A stretch of 23,094 bases of DNA from Parcubacteria group bacterium CG11_big_fil_rev_8_21_14_0_20_41_14. Lineage in GTDB: Bacteria; Patescibacteriota; Patescibacteriia; UBA2169. The DNA lies in contig PCVT01000037.1 in the NCBI GenBank assembly GCA_002787075.1, forward strand, positions 1,780-24,873, written 5' to 3'. The notes under the pieces are model-generated. The model had not been told where the DNA came from. It saw nothing but the letters and a program-made list of their open reading frames with translations, and ran no database searches. The translations under genes and the position numbers were made by a program. This document shows, piece after piece, positions 13,918 through 20,540 of this stretch (the stretch's first letter is position 1; each line of letters starts with the position of its first letter).

Positions 13918-14200
13918 GATGAGAAATTCTGCCAAGCATAAGCTGGTATCCGCCCATGCCTTTTTTGAGCCATTTTGAAATGCGCGCGACTGTGGTTGAG
14001 CTAAGGCCTGTTTTTTTAACAATTTCAGAGTATGGTATTTTATTATTCAGCATTTGCGCGGCTTGCCAGCGCTTGCCGAATTCAATAAGCTCTGCTTCAG
14101 TAAGCAGGTCTCGGAAAAATTTGCGCGCTTCAGAAATGTCTTTTAGCGACAATATCGCGCGAAACAAATCATTTGATTGTGGATTATTCCATTTAGGCAT
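13883..14200 (-). CDS. yerC: YerC/YecD family TrpR-related transcriptional regulator with His-containing tail
   Basis: 105 residues. The TrpR-type helix-turn-helix is at about 56-79 (PYSEIVKKTGLSSTTVARIS), after the family's FRDLLTEAELIEFGKRWQAAQML. Relatives usually end soon after the GGYQLMLGRI segment; here a basic tail follows (SHHHNSSRKKRML) that looks like a leader peptide for hisI. TrpR-family regulators repress amino-acid genes; YerC-type proteins have been predicted to control histidine genes, which fits the hisI gene downstream. A palindrome, ACTAAAG-TG-CTTTAGT, lies at its own transcription start and resembles TrpR half-sites, so it probably represses itself. Confidence 0.85.
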   Translation of the reverse strand: MPKWNNPQSNDLFRAILSLKDISEARKFFRDLLTEAELIEFGKRWQAAQMLNNKIPYSEIVKKTGLSSTTVARISKWLKKGMGGYQLMLGRISHHHNSSRKKRML

Positions 14201-14228
14201 ATTTTCGCTTGTATTAGCGGTTTATCGT

Positions 14229-14280
14229 ACTAAAGTGCTTTAGTTAGATAAAGTATAGCGCAGGATAAAGAGCTTGTCAA
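14229..14280 (-). promoter_or_regulatory. yerC promoter with TrpR-like palindromic operator
   Basis: On the minus strand: TTGACA (complement of 14275-14280), a 17-base spacer and TATACT (complement of 14252-14257). The palindrome ACTAAAG-TG-CTTTAGT (14229-14244) lies at about +1 to +16. Its perfect 7-bp arms resemble the ACTAG/CTAGT arms of the TrpR operator. The position fits autorepression. Confidence 0.75.
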
Positions 14281-14289
14281 GCAGGCAAA

Positions 14290-14332
14290 GAAAAAACGGG
14301 CTTGATCTTGCATGAACAAGAACAAAGCCCGT
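14290..14332 (-). terminator. Terminator after the aminotransferase gene
   Basis: ACGGGCTT (14296-14303) pairs with AAGCCCGT (14325-14332), with an inner CTTG/CAAG pairing. On the minus strand it is followed by TTTTTTCTTTG. It lies 22 bases after the aminotransferase stop and ends the prephenate operon just before the yerC promoter. Confidence 0.8.
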
Positions 14333-14354
14333 GAAGGAAAAACTGACGAACCTG

Positions 14355-15287
14355 CTACGCGCGGGTAAGCCAGCTTAAGAATTCAGAATTCCTGCCTCTG
14401 ACGGATTCATTAAAAGCATTTGAGAGTTGGGAAGTAATATGTCCTACAGCGCCTTCCCCAATATCTGCTTCATCAATTCCTTTGACTGGAATTACCTCAG
14501 AGGCTGTGCCAGTAATAAATACCTCGTCAGAATGTTTTAAATGATCCATGGATACATTTGATTCAATGCATTGAATGCTCATAGATTGAGCAAGTTTCAA
14601 CACAGTGTCGCGAGTAATCCCGGGCAAGATAGAGCCCGGCTTAGGCGTAAATAAAATAGAATCTTTTACGCTGAAAATATTCGCGACCGTTGTTTCCGCG
14701 ACCCAGCCATCGCAGTCCAGCATAAGCGCGCCATCATAGCGCGATTGGTCGAATGAGGAAGCAGCTAGATATGAATTTACATAATGGCCAGCCACTTTGG
14801 CCCTGTGAATAATAGTGCGGGGATCTGATTTGCGAAATTTTGAAATTTGCAATCTTATGGGCTTCATTTTTTTGGACGGCCAAGGCAAAAGAAAAATCGC
14901 TATATGCGTTTGCAGATCATCTCTAGTTAAACTGATCCCATCTCCGTAATACGCGATCATGCGCACATACCCATCTGCAAGATTGTTTCTCCTGATCAGC
15001 TCGCACACAACGCGCGTCAGCTCATCTTCATCATGCTCAAGGCGCATGCTCATGGCATTAGCAGACGCAAAGAGACGGTAAATATGATCTTGCAAGCGGA
15101 ATACAGCGGGTCCTTTATCTGTCTCATAAAACCGAATCCCCTCAAACACCGCAGTTCCATAGTGTAAGCTGTGCGCGGTTATTGGAACTGTTGCTGAGCT
15201 AAGCGGCATATATGCCCGGTCCATCCATACGAAACGCGCCACAGACGGCAAAGTCGTGTGCGCATGGTTTTCGTTGTTATTAGACAT
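14355..15287 (-). CDS. ilvE: Branched-chain amino acid aminotransferase-like (PLP class IV)
   Basis: 310 residues from the ATG at 15287, which has AGGAGAATGATA before it; an ATG two codons upstream is only one base from the AGGAG. Class IV PLP motifs: HYGTAVFEGIRFY (about 42-54), HRAKVAGHYVNSYLA with the PLP-binding Lys at about 164, AETTVANIFSV and SILPGITRDTVL, all as in IlvE. Known members transfer amino groups between glutamate and branched-chain keto acids; related enzymes also use aromatic keto acids. Here it follows a TyrA-PheA gene after 42 bases on one transcript, so it may aminate phenylpyruvate, 4-hydroxyphenylpyruvate or a BacA-type product. That substrate is inferred from the operon. 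Confidence 0.85.
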   Translation of the reverse strand: MSNNNENHAHTTLPSVARFVWMDRAYMPLSSATVPITAHSLHYGTAVFEGIRFYETDKGPAVFRLQDHIYRLFASANAMSMRLEHDEDELTRVVCELIRRNNLADGYVRMIAYYGDGISLTRDDLQTHIAIFLLPWPSKKMKPIRLQISKFRKSDPRTIIHRAKVAGHYVNSYLAASSFDQSRYDGALMLDCDGWVAETTVANIFSVKDSILFTPKPGSILPGITRDTVLKLAQSMSIQCIESNVSMDHLKHSDEVFITGTASEVIPVKGIDEADIGEGAVGHITSQLSNAFNESVRGRNSEFLSWLTRA

Positions 15288-15329
15288 TATCATTCTCCTA
15301 TTTAGGATGAAATGAAATATGAGAACAAA

Positions 15330-16847
15330 TTACTTCTTTTTGATAACTAAAAAAGTTGTTGTATTAAAAGGATCATGATGCATACCATACTCTAAAATAC
15401 GCATTTTGTAAAGATTTGCAGCAATTTGAGATGCAAGCGTTGCTGTTGTTTTTGGCAATTCTTTGTTTGCTATTTTTTTGACGCATAAAGCCGTATCATC
15501 GCTATCTTTGCCATAAACAAGATTAATATTTGGATATTTTTCTTCAAATGTGCGTTTGCATTGGCTCACTGCTTGAGGATGCCCAAATACTTTTGTTATT
15601 TCATCAATTGATTTAACAGACGGATCAGCAATAAGGCACTGCAAGATTTCCATTCCATATATAGCAAGAATGTCAAAATTATTTTCACTCATTGCGCGCA
15701 TGCTTGAAATATACGCGCCAGAGCCGGAATTTGCCATAGCAAATACGCCTCTATCGATTTTTCCATTTACCACTTCGGCAATAACGCGATCTGCCTCAAC
15801 AAGATAACGGAATTCAAGATTTTCAGCAGGAATATTTAATTCTTCCGCAAGACGGATAACTGATTCATGAGTAAAACTTCCAGCGATTCCGTGAATGCCG
15901 ACAGTAATTTTTTTATCGCTTATTGGAAATACAGAATTAGAATCCGCGCACTCCTGAAGATTGATTTTTGGCTTTATGGATTTATTATGATGAAACATAA
16001 ATATTTTTTGCGTGGAATCCACAAACCAGCGCTCAATCCACTGGCGAACCCGCTTGCGTTCTGCAATCGGAAGCGATTCAACAAAAGCGCGCTGCTGGCT
16101 CAAGTGATGTTTAATGTTTTCAGTGGTTAGATTAGCCAGCCGAGATGATGCTTTGCGCGCGCTTTCCAGAAGATCACCATGCGCTCCTAAAATTAAATCG
16201 CTTCTCAGCCAATCCGCGGAGCTGTTGATAGAATGTATGTAATAGCTGAAAAACACATTTGACGCTGGAACTGCCCATTCCATAAGCTTTGCCATACTCG
16301 GAGTTTTGTGTCCAGAATCTTTCGCATATTGGTCTATAAGCGTATCTAAAAAAATGGTCGCGATTTCTGGCATGCTTAAAGTAAGGCCAATCATAAAATC
16401 ATGCTCATCTTCTGATTTGGCGTCTAAAAAGCTGATTCCTTGCTCCTTTAAGAAATTCAACAGATTTTGAACTGGCGCGTTTGATGATAAATCTATTCCA
16501 GTATTAATATGAACCCATTTTTGGCCATTTAAAGGAACAAAAGGGCCATGAAGCTGGTGCAAAGAAAGATGTGTTGCGCCTGTTTTTTGAATGTCTCTTG
16601 AGAGATTGCGCTTAATGGAGCAAATATCAACAATAATTTGATCTTTGGAAAATTGTTTTCCGTCAAGCAAATCTGGAATTGCGTCTCTAGGAACAGAAAG
16701 CCAGATATAATCTGCTTTCCATCCGTTGTTTCGTTTATCCTCTGAGTCCCCGCGATTAACCTCAAGCACGGATCCGTGCTTTTTAAGAAGCGGTACAAGT
16801 AAATTTTTACCCATGTCTCCACGGGCGCCTATAATAGAATGTGTCAT
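15330..16847 (-). CDS. TyrA-PheA fusion: prephenate dehydrogenase and prephenate dehydratase-like domains
   Basis: 505 residues if started at the ATG at 16847 (MTHSIIGARGDMG), which puts the nucleotide-binding loop at the expected place; an upstream in-frame ATG (16889) lies inside a hairpin. N-terminal part: GARGDMG (7-13) for NAD(P), VDICSIK and LHQLHGP (about 96-102) as in prephenate dehydrogenase. C-terminal part from about 314: GIHGIAGSFTHES, FAMANSGSG, FGHPQAVSQC, and NTTTF at 495-499 in the place of the dehydratase NxTRF motif; the catalytic Thr is kept but the Arg is Thr, and PxENS is MANS. It should feed prephenate towards 4-hydroxyphenylpyruvate and phenylpyruvate. Second gene of an operon under a Tyr/Phe attenuator; no ribosome binding site is obvious. 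Confidence 0.85.
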   Translation of the reverse strand: MTHSIIGARGDMGKNLLVPLLKKHGSVLEVNRGDSEDKRNNGWKADYIWLSVPRDAIPDLLDGKQFSKDQIIVDICSIKRNLSRDIQKTGATHLSLHQLHGPFVPLNGQKWVHINTGIDLSSNAPVQNLLNFLKEQGISFLDAKSEDEHDFMIGLTLSMPEIATIFLDTLIDQYAKDSGHKTPSMAKLMEWAVPASNVFFSYYIHSINSSADWLRSDLILGAHGDLLESARKASSRLANLTTENIKHHLSQQRAFVESLPIAERKRVRQWIERWFVDSTQKIFMFHHNKSIKPKINLQECADSNSVFPISDKKITVGIHGIAGSFTHESVIRLAEELNIPAENLEFRYLVEADRVIAEVVNGKIDRGVFAMANSGSGAYISSMRAMSENNFDILAIYGMEILQCLIADPSVKSIDEITKVFGHPQAVSQCKRTFEEKYPNINLVYGKDSDDTALCVKKIANKELPKTTATLASQIAANLYKMRILEYGMHHDPFNTTTFLVIKKK

Positions 16848-16855
16848 AAAATTTG

Positions 16856-16897
16856 AAAAAAGTTTAGGGACAGCGTATATATTATACACTGTCCCTA
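16856..16897 (-). terminator. Long intercistronic hairpin between the BacA-like and TyrA-PheA genes
   Basis: UAGGGACAG and CUGUCCCUA (complements of 16889-16897 and 16865-16873) pair perfectly, then one U-G pair and GUAUA/UAUAC with loop AUA, followed by AAACUUUUUU. This can be a partial terminator adjusting expression of the distal genes. The stem also contains TATAAT on the minus strand (complement of 16881-16886) with GTGACT 16 bases upstream, so it could instead be an operator around an internal promoter. Confidence 0.55.
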
Positions 16898-16904
16898 TTA
16901 AAAG

Positions 16905-17651
16905 TCACGCCAGAGACATCTCTTGTTCGCGTTTCTGTTTATCTGCCTCCAATCGAGCGAATGCGCTCCGAACTACCTGAATGCTCTCTCCGGCAATACC
17001 GTAGAAAAAAACCATGGCCGGACTTCCAAACGAATGTAGCTTTATCAATCTCCTGCTTTTGCGAGCAGATTCAGTGGTAATGCACAACTGGACATTGCCA
17101 ACTGCTACATCGTCCGCGGCCTGGGCATTGCTGTTTACCAGCTTTACTTCGCATCCAAGATTGCGCACTAAAGGAGCAGGAGAAGGATGGGAAGCAACTA
17201 CCCATGAGCATGCAGTACCATCGGCTATACCAAGCCCGAGATCTGCATGGACATCATACCGGGCCGCGAGCTGCATTTCATCCAGATACATTACTTCTTC
17301 CACAAAAAAAGGAAGACATCCTGGATTCTCAAAAAACAGCTTATTAAGCGCGAAATATACAGCGCATGTGCCGAAAAGTCCTATGGCTCCTTTCTCATTA
17401 ACAGCACTGGCCATCTCCAAACTATGCTCTGGGGTCTCACAGAGAATAATCTCTGACTTATCCCGCACTCCTGCGCGGTTAATCCATTGCGCTGCTGCTT
17501 GGGAAATATTGGTTCCTTCTGGTCCAAGAGCATAGATCAAAATTTTCTGGATATCGCAGGACTGCATAGTTGCGATTATATCCCTGTCAGATTGAGGCAG
17601 TCCAGTTGGTTCTGGAAACTGCTCAAGAGTAGCAAGTGGTCTGCTTTTCAT
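16905..17651 (-). CDS. BacA-like prephenate decarboxylase family protein
   Basis: 248 residues, one periplasmic-binding-like fold as in prephenate dehydratase but without the regulatory ACT domain. The segments ALGPEGT (41-47), SHPSPAPLVRNL (154-165) and KLVNSNAQAADDVAVG (170-185) resemble what I recall of BacA of the bacilysin pathway and related prephenate decarboxylases. The dehydratase TRF motif is absent: the aligned stretch is SPAMVFFYG. BacA-type enzymes remove carbon dioxide from prephenate without aromatising it, giving dihydro-4-hydroxyphenylpyruvate. An N-terminal extension of about 35 residues is unusual. Start: GAGGGAGATATATC precedes the ATG. First gene after a Tyr/Phe attenuator, followed by TyrA-PheA. 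No BacB- or BacC-like gene is in the window, so the product may differ from bacilysin. Confidence 0.7.
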   Translation of the reverse strand: MKSRPLATLEQFPEPTGLPQSDRDIIATMQSCDIQKILIYALGPEGTNISQAAAQWINRAGVRDKSEIILCETPEHSLEMASAVNEKGAIGLFGTCAVYFALNKLFFENPGCLPFFVEEVMYLDEMQLAARYDVHADLGLGIADGTACSWVVASHPSPAPLVRNLGCEVKLVNSNAQAADDVAVGNVQLCITTESARKSRRLIKLHSFGSPAMVFFYGIAGESIQVVRSAFARLEADKQKREQEMSLA

Positions 17652-17708
17652 GATATATCTCCCTCAATAAGAGTGAAATGTGGTATGACAACTTCATTAA
17701 AAGAGCTT

Positions 17709-17786
17709 AAACAAAAACTGACCTATTTGATCAGCTGTTTATAGAATGGTTTTTCAAGCAAACAACAACTGATCTTTGGTCAGTTT
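17709..17786 (-). promoter_or_regulatory. Tyr/Phe transcription attenuator of the prephenate operon
   Basis: On the minus strand, region 3, AACAGCUGAUC (complement of 17729-17739), has two partners. Upstream GAUCAGUUGUU (complement of 17764-17774) matches it over 11 positions with one G-U pair, forming an antiterminator. Downstream GGUCAGUU (complement of 17716-17723) pairs with AGCUGAUC around loop AAAUA and is followed by UUUGUUU, forming a terminator. The antiterminator strand begins six bases after the leader stop codon, so a terminating ribosome would cover it. UUGUUUGCU (complement of 17758-17766) can also pair with AGCAAACAA in the leader frame. Confidence 0.85.
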
Positions 17787-17830
17787 ATAAAATAAAACGC
17801 AAAATAAGAATTGTTTGCTGTTAAAATCAT
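17780..17830 (-). CDS. Phe/Tyr-rich leader peptide of the prephenate operon
   Basis: 16 residues, MILTANNSYFAFYFIN, then TGA. Two Tyr and three Phe occur in six consecutive codons (9-14), as in the pheL leader of enterobacteria. The peptide ends six bases before the antiterminator strand of the attenuator. The promoter places the transcription start only one to three bases before the ATG, so translation would be leaderless or nearly so. Its composition, location and coupling to alternative hairpins make a chance reading frame unlikely. Confidence 0.85.
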   Translation of the reverse strand: MILTANNSYFAFYFIN

Positions 17831-17838
17831 GTAATTCT

Positions 17839-17866
17839 ATTGTACATTTTTTAAAAATAAAGTCAA
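17839..17866 (-). promoter_or_regulatory. Promoter of the Phe/Tyr leader and prephenate operon
   Basis: On the minus strand: TTGACT (complement of 17861-17866), a 16-base spacer and TACAAT (complement of 17839-17844). Start expected near 17832, just before the leader ATG at 17830. Confidence 0.75.
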
Positions 17867-17930
17867 GCAGGTGTCCTGCACTTTTTTTATGCAGGGTCAG
17901 AGAATTCAAATTTCCAAAAATCAAGGGAAA

Positions 17931-17959
17931 TTGACATTAGACAAAAAATAGATTATGTT
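17931..17959 (+). promoter_or_regulatory. Promoter of the racemase / exporter genes
   Basis: TTGACA (17931-17936), a 17-base spacer and TATGTT (17954-17959). Transcription would start near 17966, 24 bases before the proposed ATT start codon, which supports a start close to 17990 rather than far downstream. Confidence 0.65.
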
Positions 17960-17989
17960 AGTTTAATAAACTAGAATTTTATTTATTTT

Positions 17990-18676
17990 ATTAAAACCGT
18001 AGGAATTATCGGCGGCCTTGGACCAGAGACAACTGCTGAATTTTATCTTGACATTATTTCATCTTGCCATAAAAAAGACAAGATCACAAGGCCATCCATT
18101 ATTATAGCAAGTATTCCTTTGCCTCTTCAAATTGAGGAAGATTTAATTTTGCGAAATAAAGGAGCAGAGAGATACTTGCCATTTTTAATAAAAGAAGCGC
18201 AACGGCTTGAAAAAGCTGGAACAGAATTCATTGTCATGCCCTGTAATTCTTTGCATATTTTTATTAATGAGATTCGCAACGCAGTTAGTGTTCCTGTTTT
18301 AAGCATTATTGACGAGACAGTACAACATCTGAAACAAAACAACATGAATAAGGTTGGCATTATCTCAACTTCTACAACAGTCAAAAGCAAGTTATACGAA
18401 AATGCTTTTTCCAAAAACAATATTGGATATGTTGCGCCTAATGAATCCCAACAAAATAAAATAGATAGAATAATTCTTGATCTATTGGCTGGACATCAAA
18501 AAGATGAAGACCGAAACGAGCTAGCCAATATAATTAATAATTTTGATGAAAAAAATTTAGATTGCGTTATTTTAGCATGCACTGATTTGCAATTACTAAA
18601 ACCTCATCACCCTGCATTAAAAATCTATGATACAATGAAAATATTTTCTGACGCGACTGTTCGAAAAATTCTTTAA
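17990..18676 (+). CDS. Aspartate/glutamate racemase family protein, apparent ATT start
   Basis: 228 residues, normal for the family. It begins (ATT)KTVGIIGGLGPETTAEFY, aligning with the MKTIGIIGGMGPEAT start of aspartate racemases. Both catalytic cysteines are present, in MPCNSLH (about residue 83) and ILACTDLQLL (about 195). Members interconvert L- and D-aspartate, glutamate or related amino acids without cofactor. The oddity is the start: in frame there is no ATG, GTG or TTG between the TAG at 17972-17974 and the conserved N-terminus, and the initiator position is ATT. This means either a rare AUU start (as in infC), a sequence error, or loss of the start. The promoter is well placed. The exporter gene follows after 67 bases. 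Confidence 0.8.
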   Translation: MKTVGIIGGLGPETTAEFYLDIISSCHKKDKITRPSIIIASIPLPLQIEEDLILRNKGAERYLPFLIKEAQRLEKAGTEFIVMPCNSLHIFINEIRNAVSVPVLSIIDETVQHLKQNNMNKVGIISTSTTVKSKLYENAFSKNNIGYVAPNESQQNKIDRIILDLLAGHQKDEDRNELANIINNFDEKNLDCVILACTDLQLLKPHHPALKIYDTMKIFSDATVRKIL

Positions 18677-18743
18677 ACACAAGGGGTTGAAAAATAGAAA
18701 ATTCCGTACATTTCCAATTCAAAAAATAAAAGGAGAGTGCAAA

Positions 18744-19574
18744 ATGAATCGCAAAACTCTGCTAGGACTCATTGGAATTTTAGGTATCTGGATAACCGCA
18801 GGATTAGCTCTGCCATTCGTTAATATACTTACGATGTTCACGTCACCGCAACTTATGGTATTTCGCGGATTTATGACTGTTATCATGTCTTTCATTATTC
18901 TTCGCGGAAATATTGGACGCGTGGATAAATATACATATCTAATTGCCTTGACTTTGCCATTTGTCACACTTGGATTATTTCAAGGTATTCGCCATTGGGG
19001 TGCTGGCCCGACTATTATTATAGTTACAGCAACTCCGCTAGTGAATCTTATTATTGGAGCTTTTTTGGGTAGACATGTATCGTCAGCTTCTATTATAGGG
19101 CTTGTTATGGTCATCAGTGGAGTAATCATTGCTCGATGGGGTGGGAACTTTCAGTGGATAGGATTCATGTGGTCATTATTTGGCACTGTCATGAACGGAA
19201 TTCTTTATGAATTTTTTGCCCGGGCAAAATCAACTTCAATGCAAAAATGCTTTTGGGCGCATATAGGAATGGGAACGCTTGGAATCATTTTAAGTTCAGG
19301 CGTTTCATGGGCGCCTATCGCAGAACCGAAAATCGTCCTTCTTATTCTTGGCTTCACGTTTGTTGGGGGACTTCTTTACTGGATCGCAAATTTGCTCGCT
19401 TTTGAGAATCTTCCAACAACAGAAGCAAGCGTTCTTGCTCAAGGAGAAACTCCAGCAGTAATCCTTGGTTCAGCTATTCTACTGAACGAACATCTCACTA
19501 CTATTCAATGGATAGGAGTATTAATCGCACTTTATGGAGCATGGTATCTTTCGCGTTGGCTATCAAAAAAATAG
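18744..19574 (+). CDS. EamA/DMT superfamily transporter
   Basis: 276 residues from the ATG at 18744, which has AAAGGAGAGTGCAAA before it; a TTG 57 bases upstream is not needed. About ten hydrophobic helices in two repeats, each ending with the EamA pattern; the second ends PTTEASVLAQGETPAVILGS, LLNEHLTTIQWIGVLIALYG and AWYLSR. The family exports amino acids and other small metabolites. It follows the racemase on one transcript and ends at a strong terminator. A role in exporting a D-amino acid or a product of the neighbouring prephenate pathway is possible, inferred from position only. Confidence 0.85.
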   Translation: MNRKTLLGLIGILGIWITAGLALPFVNILTMFTSPQLMVFRGFMTVIMSFIILRGNIGRVDKYTYLIALTLPFVTLGLFQGIRHWGAGPTIIIVTATPLVNLIIGAFLGRHVSSASIIGLVMVISGVIIARWGGNFQWIGFMWSLFGTVMNGILYEFFARAKSTSMQKCFWAHIGMGTLGIILSSGVSWAPIAEPKIVLLILGFTFVGGLLYWIANLLAFENLPTTEASVLAQGETPAVILGSAILLNEHLTTIQWIGVLIALYGAWYLSRWLSKK

Positions 19575-19586
19575 ACAGTATTGTTA

Positions 19587-19617
19587 GGCCTCAAAGCTTC
19601 GGCTTTGGGGTCTTTTT
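19587..19617 (+). terminator. Terminator after the EamA exporter
   Basis: GGCCTCAAAGC (19587-19597) pairs over 11 bp, with two G-U pairs, with GCTTTGGGGTC (19602-19612) around a stable TTCG tetraloop, followed by TTTTTATTTT. Confidence 0.9.
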
Positions 19618-19665
19618 ATTTTAATGAATACTATGCTATATTTAATATATCTATAGTATTATATT

Positions 19666-20505
19666 ATGAATAAAAATAATTGGCAGTCAATTGAGTCACA
19701 CCAAGGAACTGGCACCCCGCGAGTTTCTATTGTTGCTGGAACACATGGTGATGAATTGCTTGGTGAGTGCGTTATTAATGCACTTAAATCCGAGGTATTG
19801 TTACGCGGCTGTCTATCGTTTATTATTGCCCATCCATTGGCACGCATAAAAAAGAAGCGTTTTATTAACCAAGACTTAAACCGAAGCTTCCCCGGAAAGC
19901 AACGAGGATGTATAGAAGATCGCTTGGCTTTTGATTTGATGAAACGATTATCATCATCTGACCTTGTTATTGATATTCATGCTACTAATTCTTCTATAGA
20001 TAGTATTGCTATAGTGACCAAACTCACGTCTTCAGTTCGTAAAATTCTACAATGGTTGCCAATTAAAAATGTTGCTTTAATAGAGCCGAACGTTTTTGGC
20101 AACAAAGAAATGATTGGCCATGTGAAGACAGGAGTTGCACTTGAATATGGGCCTGAAAAAAGTGGCAAAAATAATCGACGAGCTATTAGTCATGTGCGCG
20201 CTTTACTGCGAAATCTATCTATCATTAATGGTCCAAAAGTTATCTCGACTAAAAAAACACTCTATCGCATATATGGACAATATAAAGTACCTAAAGGATT
20301 TATAGAGACCAATGGATTAAAAGACATGCGGCGCATTCGCAAAGGGCAGTTAATTGGCAGCGTCAAAACAAAAAAAATCTATGCAAAAGAATCATTCTAT
20401 CCAATTTTTCTTGGCAAAGGTCGCTACAATGGAACCCTTTCATTAAAAGCCCAGCAAGAGCGCATATTAGATGTTTCAGACAAAAGAAAAACGCCAGAAA
20501 TCTAA
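19666..20505 (+). CDS. Succinylglutamate desuccinylase / aspartoacylase family hydrolase
   Basis: 279 residues. Zinc carboxypeptidase-like motifs in order: GTHGDE with His27 and Glu30 as zinc ligands, QDLNRSFPG (69-77) with the substrate-binding Asn-Arg, DIHAT with His105 as the third ligand, and VALEYG with Glu160 as catalytic base. This is the AstE/AspA family (PF04952), which removes acyl groups from N-acyl amino acids such as N-acetylaspartate or N-succinylglutamate. The C-terminal domain (about 195-279) has the family's small beta domain (YGQYKVPKGF, RRIRKGQLIGSV). No clear ribosome binding site precedes the ATG; the upstream 60 bases are very A+T-rich. It could trim an acylated amino acid or dipeptide of the local pathway; the substrate is unknown. 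Confidence 0.85.
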   Translation: MNKNNWQSIESHQGTGTPRVSIVAGTHGDELLGECVINALKSEVLLRGCLSFIIAHPLARIKKKRFINQDLNRSFPGKQRGCIEDRLAFDLMKRLSSSDLVIDIHATNSSIDSIAIVTKLTSSVRKILQWLPIKNVALIEPNVFGNKEMIGHVKTGVALEYGPEKSGKNNRRAISHVRALLRNLSIINGPKVISTKKTLYRIYGQYKVPKGFIETNGLKDMRRIRKGQLIGSVKTKKIYAKESFYPIFLGKGRYNGTLSLKAQQERILDVSDKRKTPEI

Positions 20506-20528
20506 AAAATTGATTCTGACGTTTGTTT
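20490..20528 (+). terminator. Likely terminator overlapping the hydrolase stop codon
   Basis: AACGCCAGAA (20490-20499) pairs with TTCTGACGTT (20514-20523) with one mismatch, followed by TGTTT. It spans the stop codon at 20503-20505 and lies at the junction with the converging ligase gene. Confidence 0.4.
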
Positions 20529-20540
20529 CGATAATGAAAA

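Noticed and set aside
16905..17651. Ordinary prephenate dehydratase
   Set aside because: The TRF catalytic motif and the ACT domain are absent, and the LGPEGT, SHPSP and LVNSxxQAA blocks resemble BacA-type decarboxylases; a dehydratase-like domain is already present in the neighbouring fusion.
17709..17830. T-box or riboswitch before the prephenate operon
   Set aside because: I see no T-box AGGGTGG-type motif or known aptamer core, while a leader peptide with competing hairpins is fully visible.
18687..18743. Longer exporter starting at a TTG
   Set aside because: The extension is hydrophilic and unlike EamA N-termini, and the ATG at 18744 has a strong ribosome binding site.
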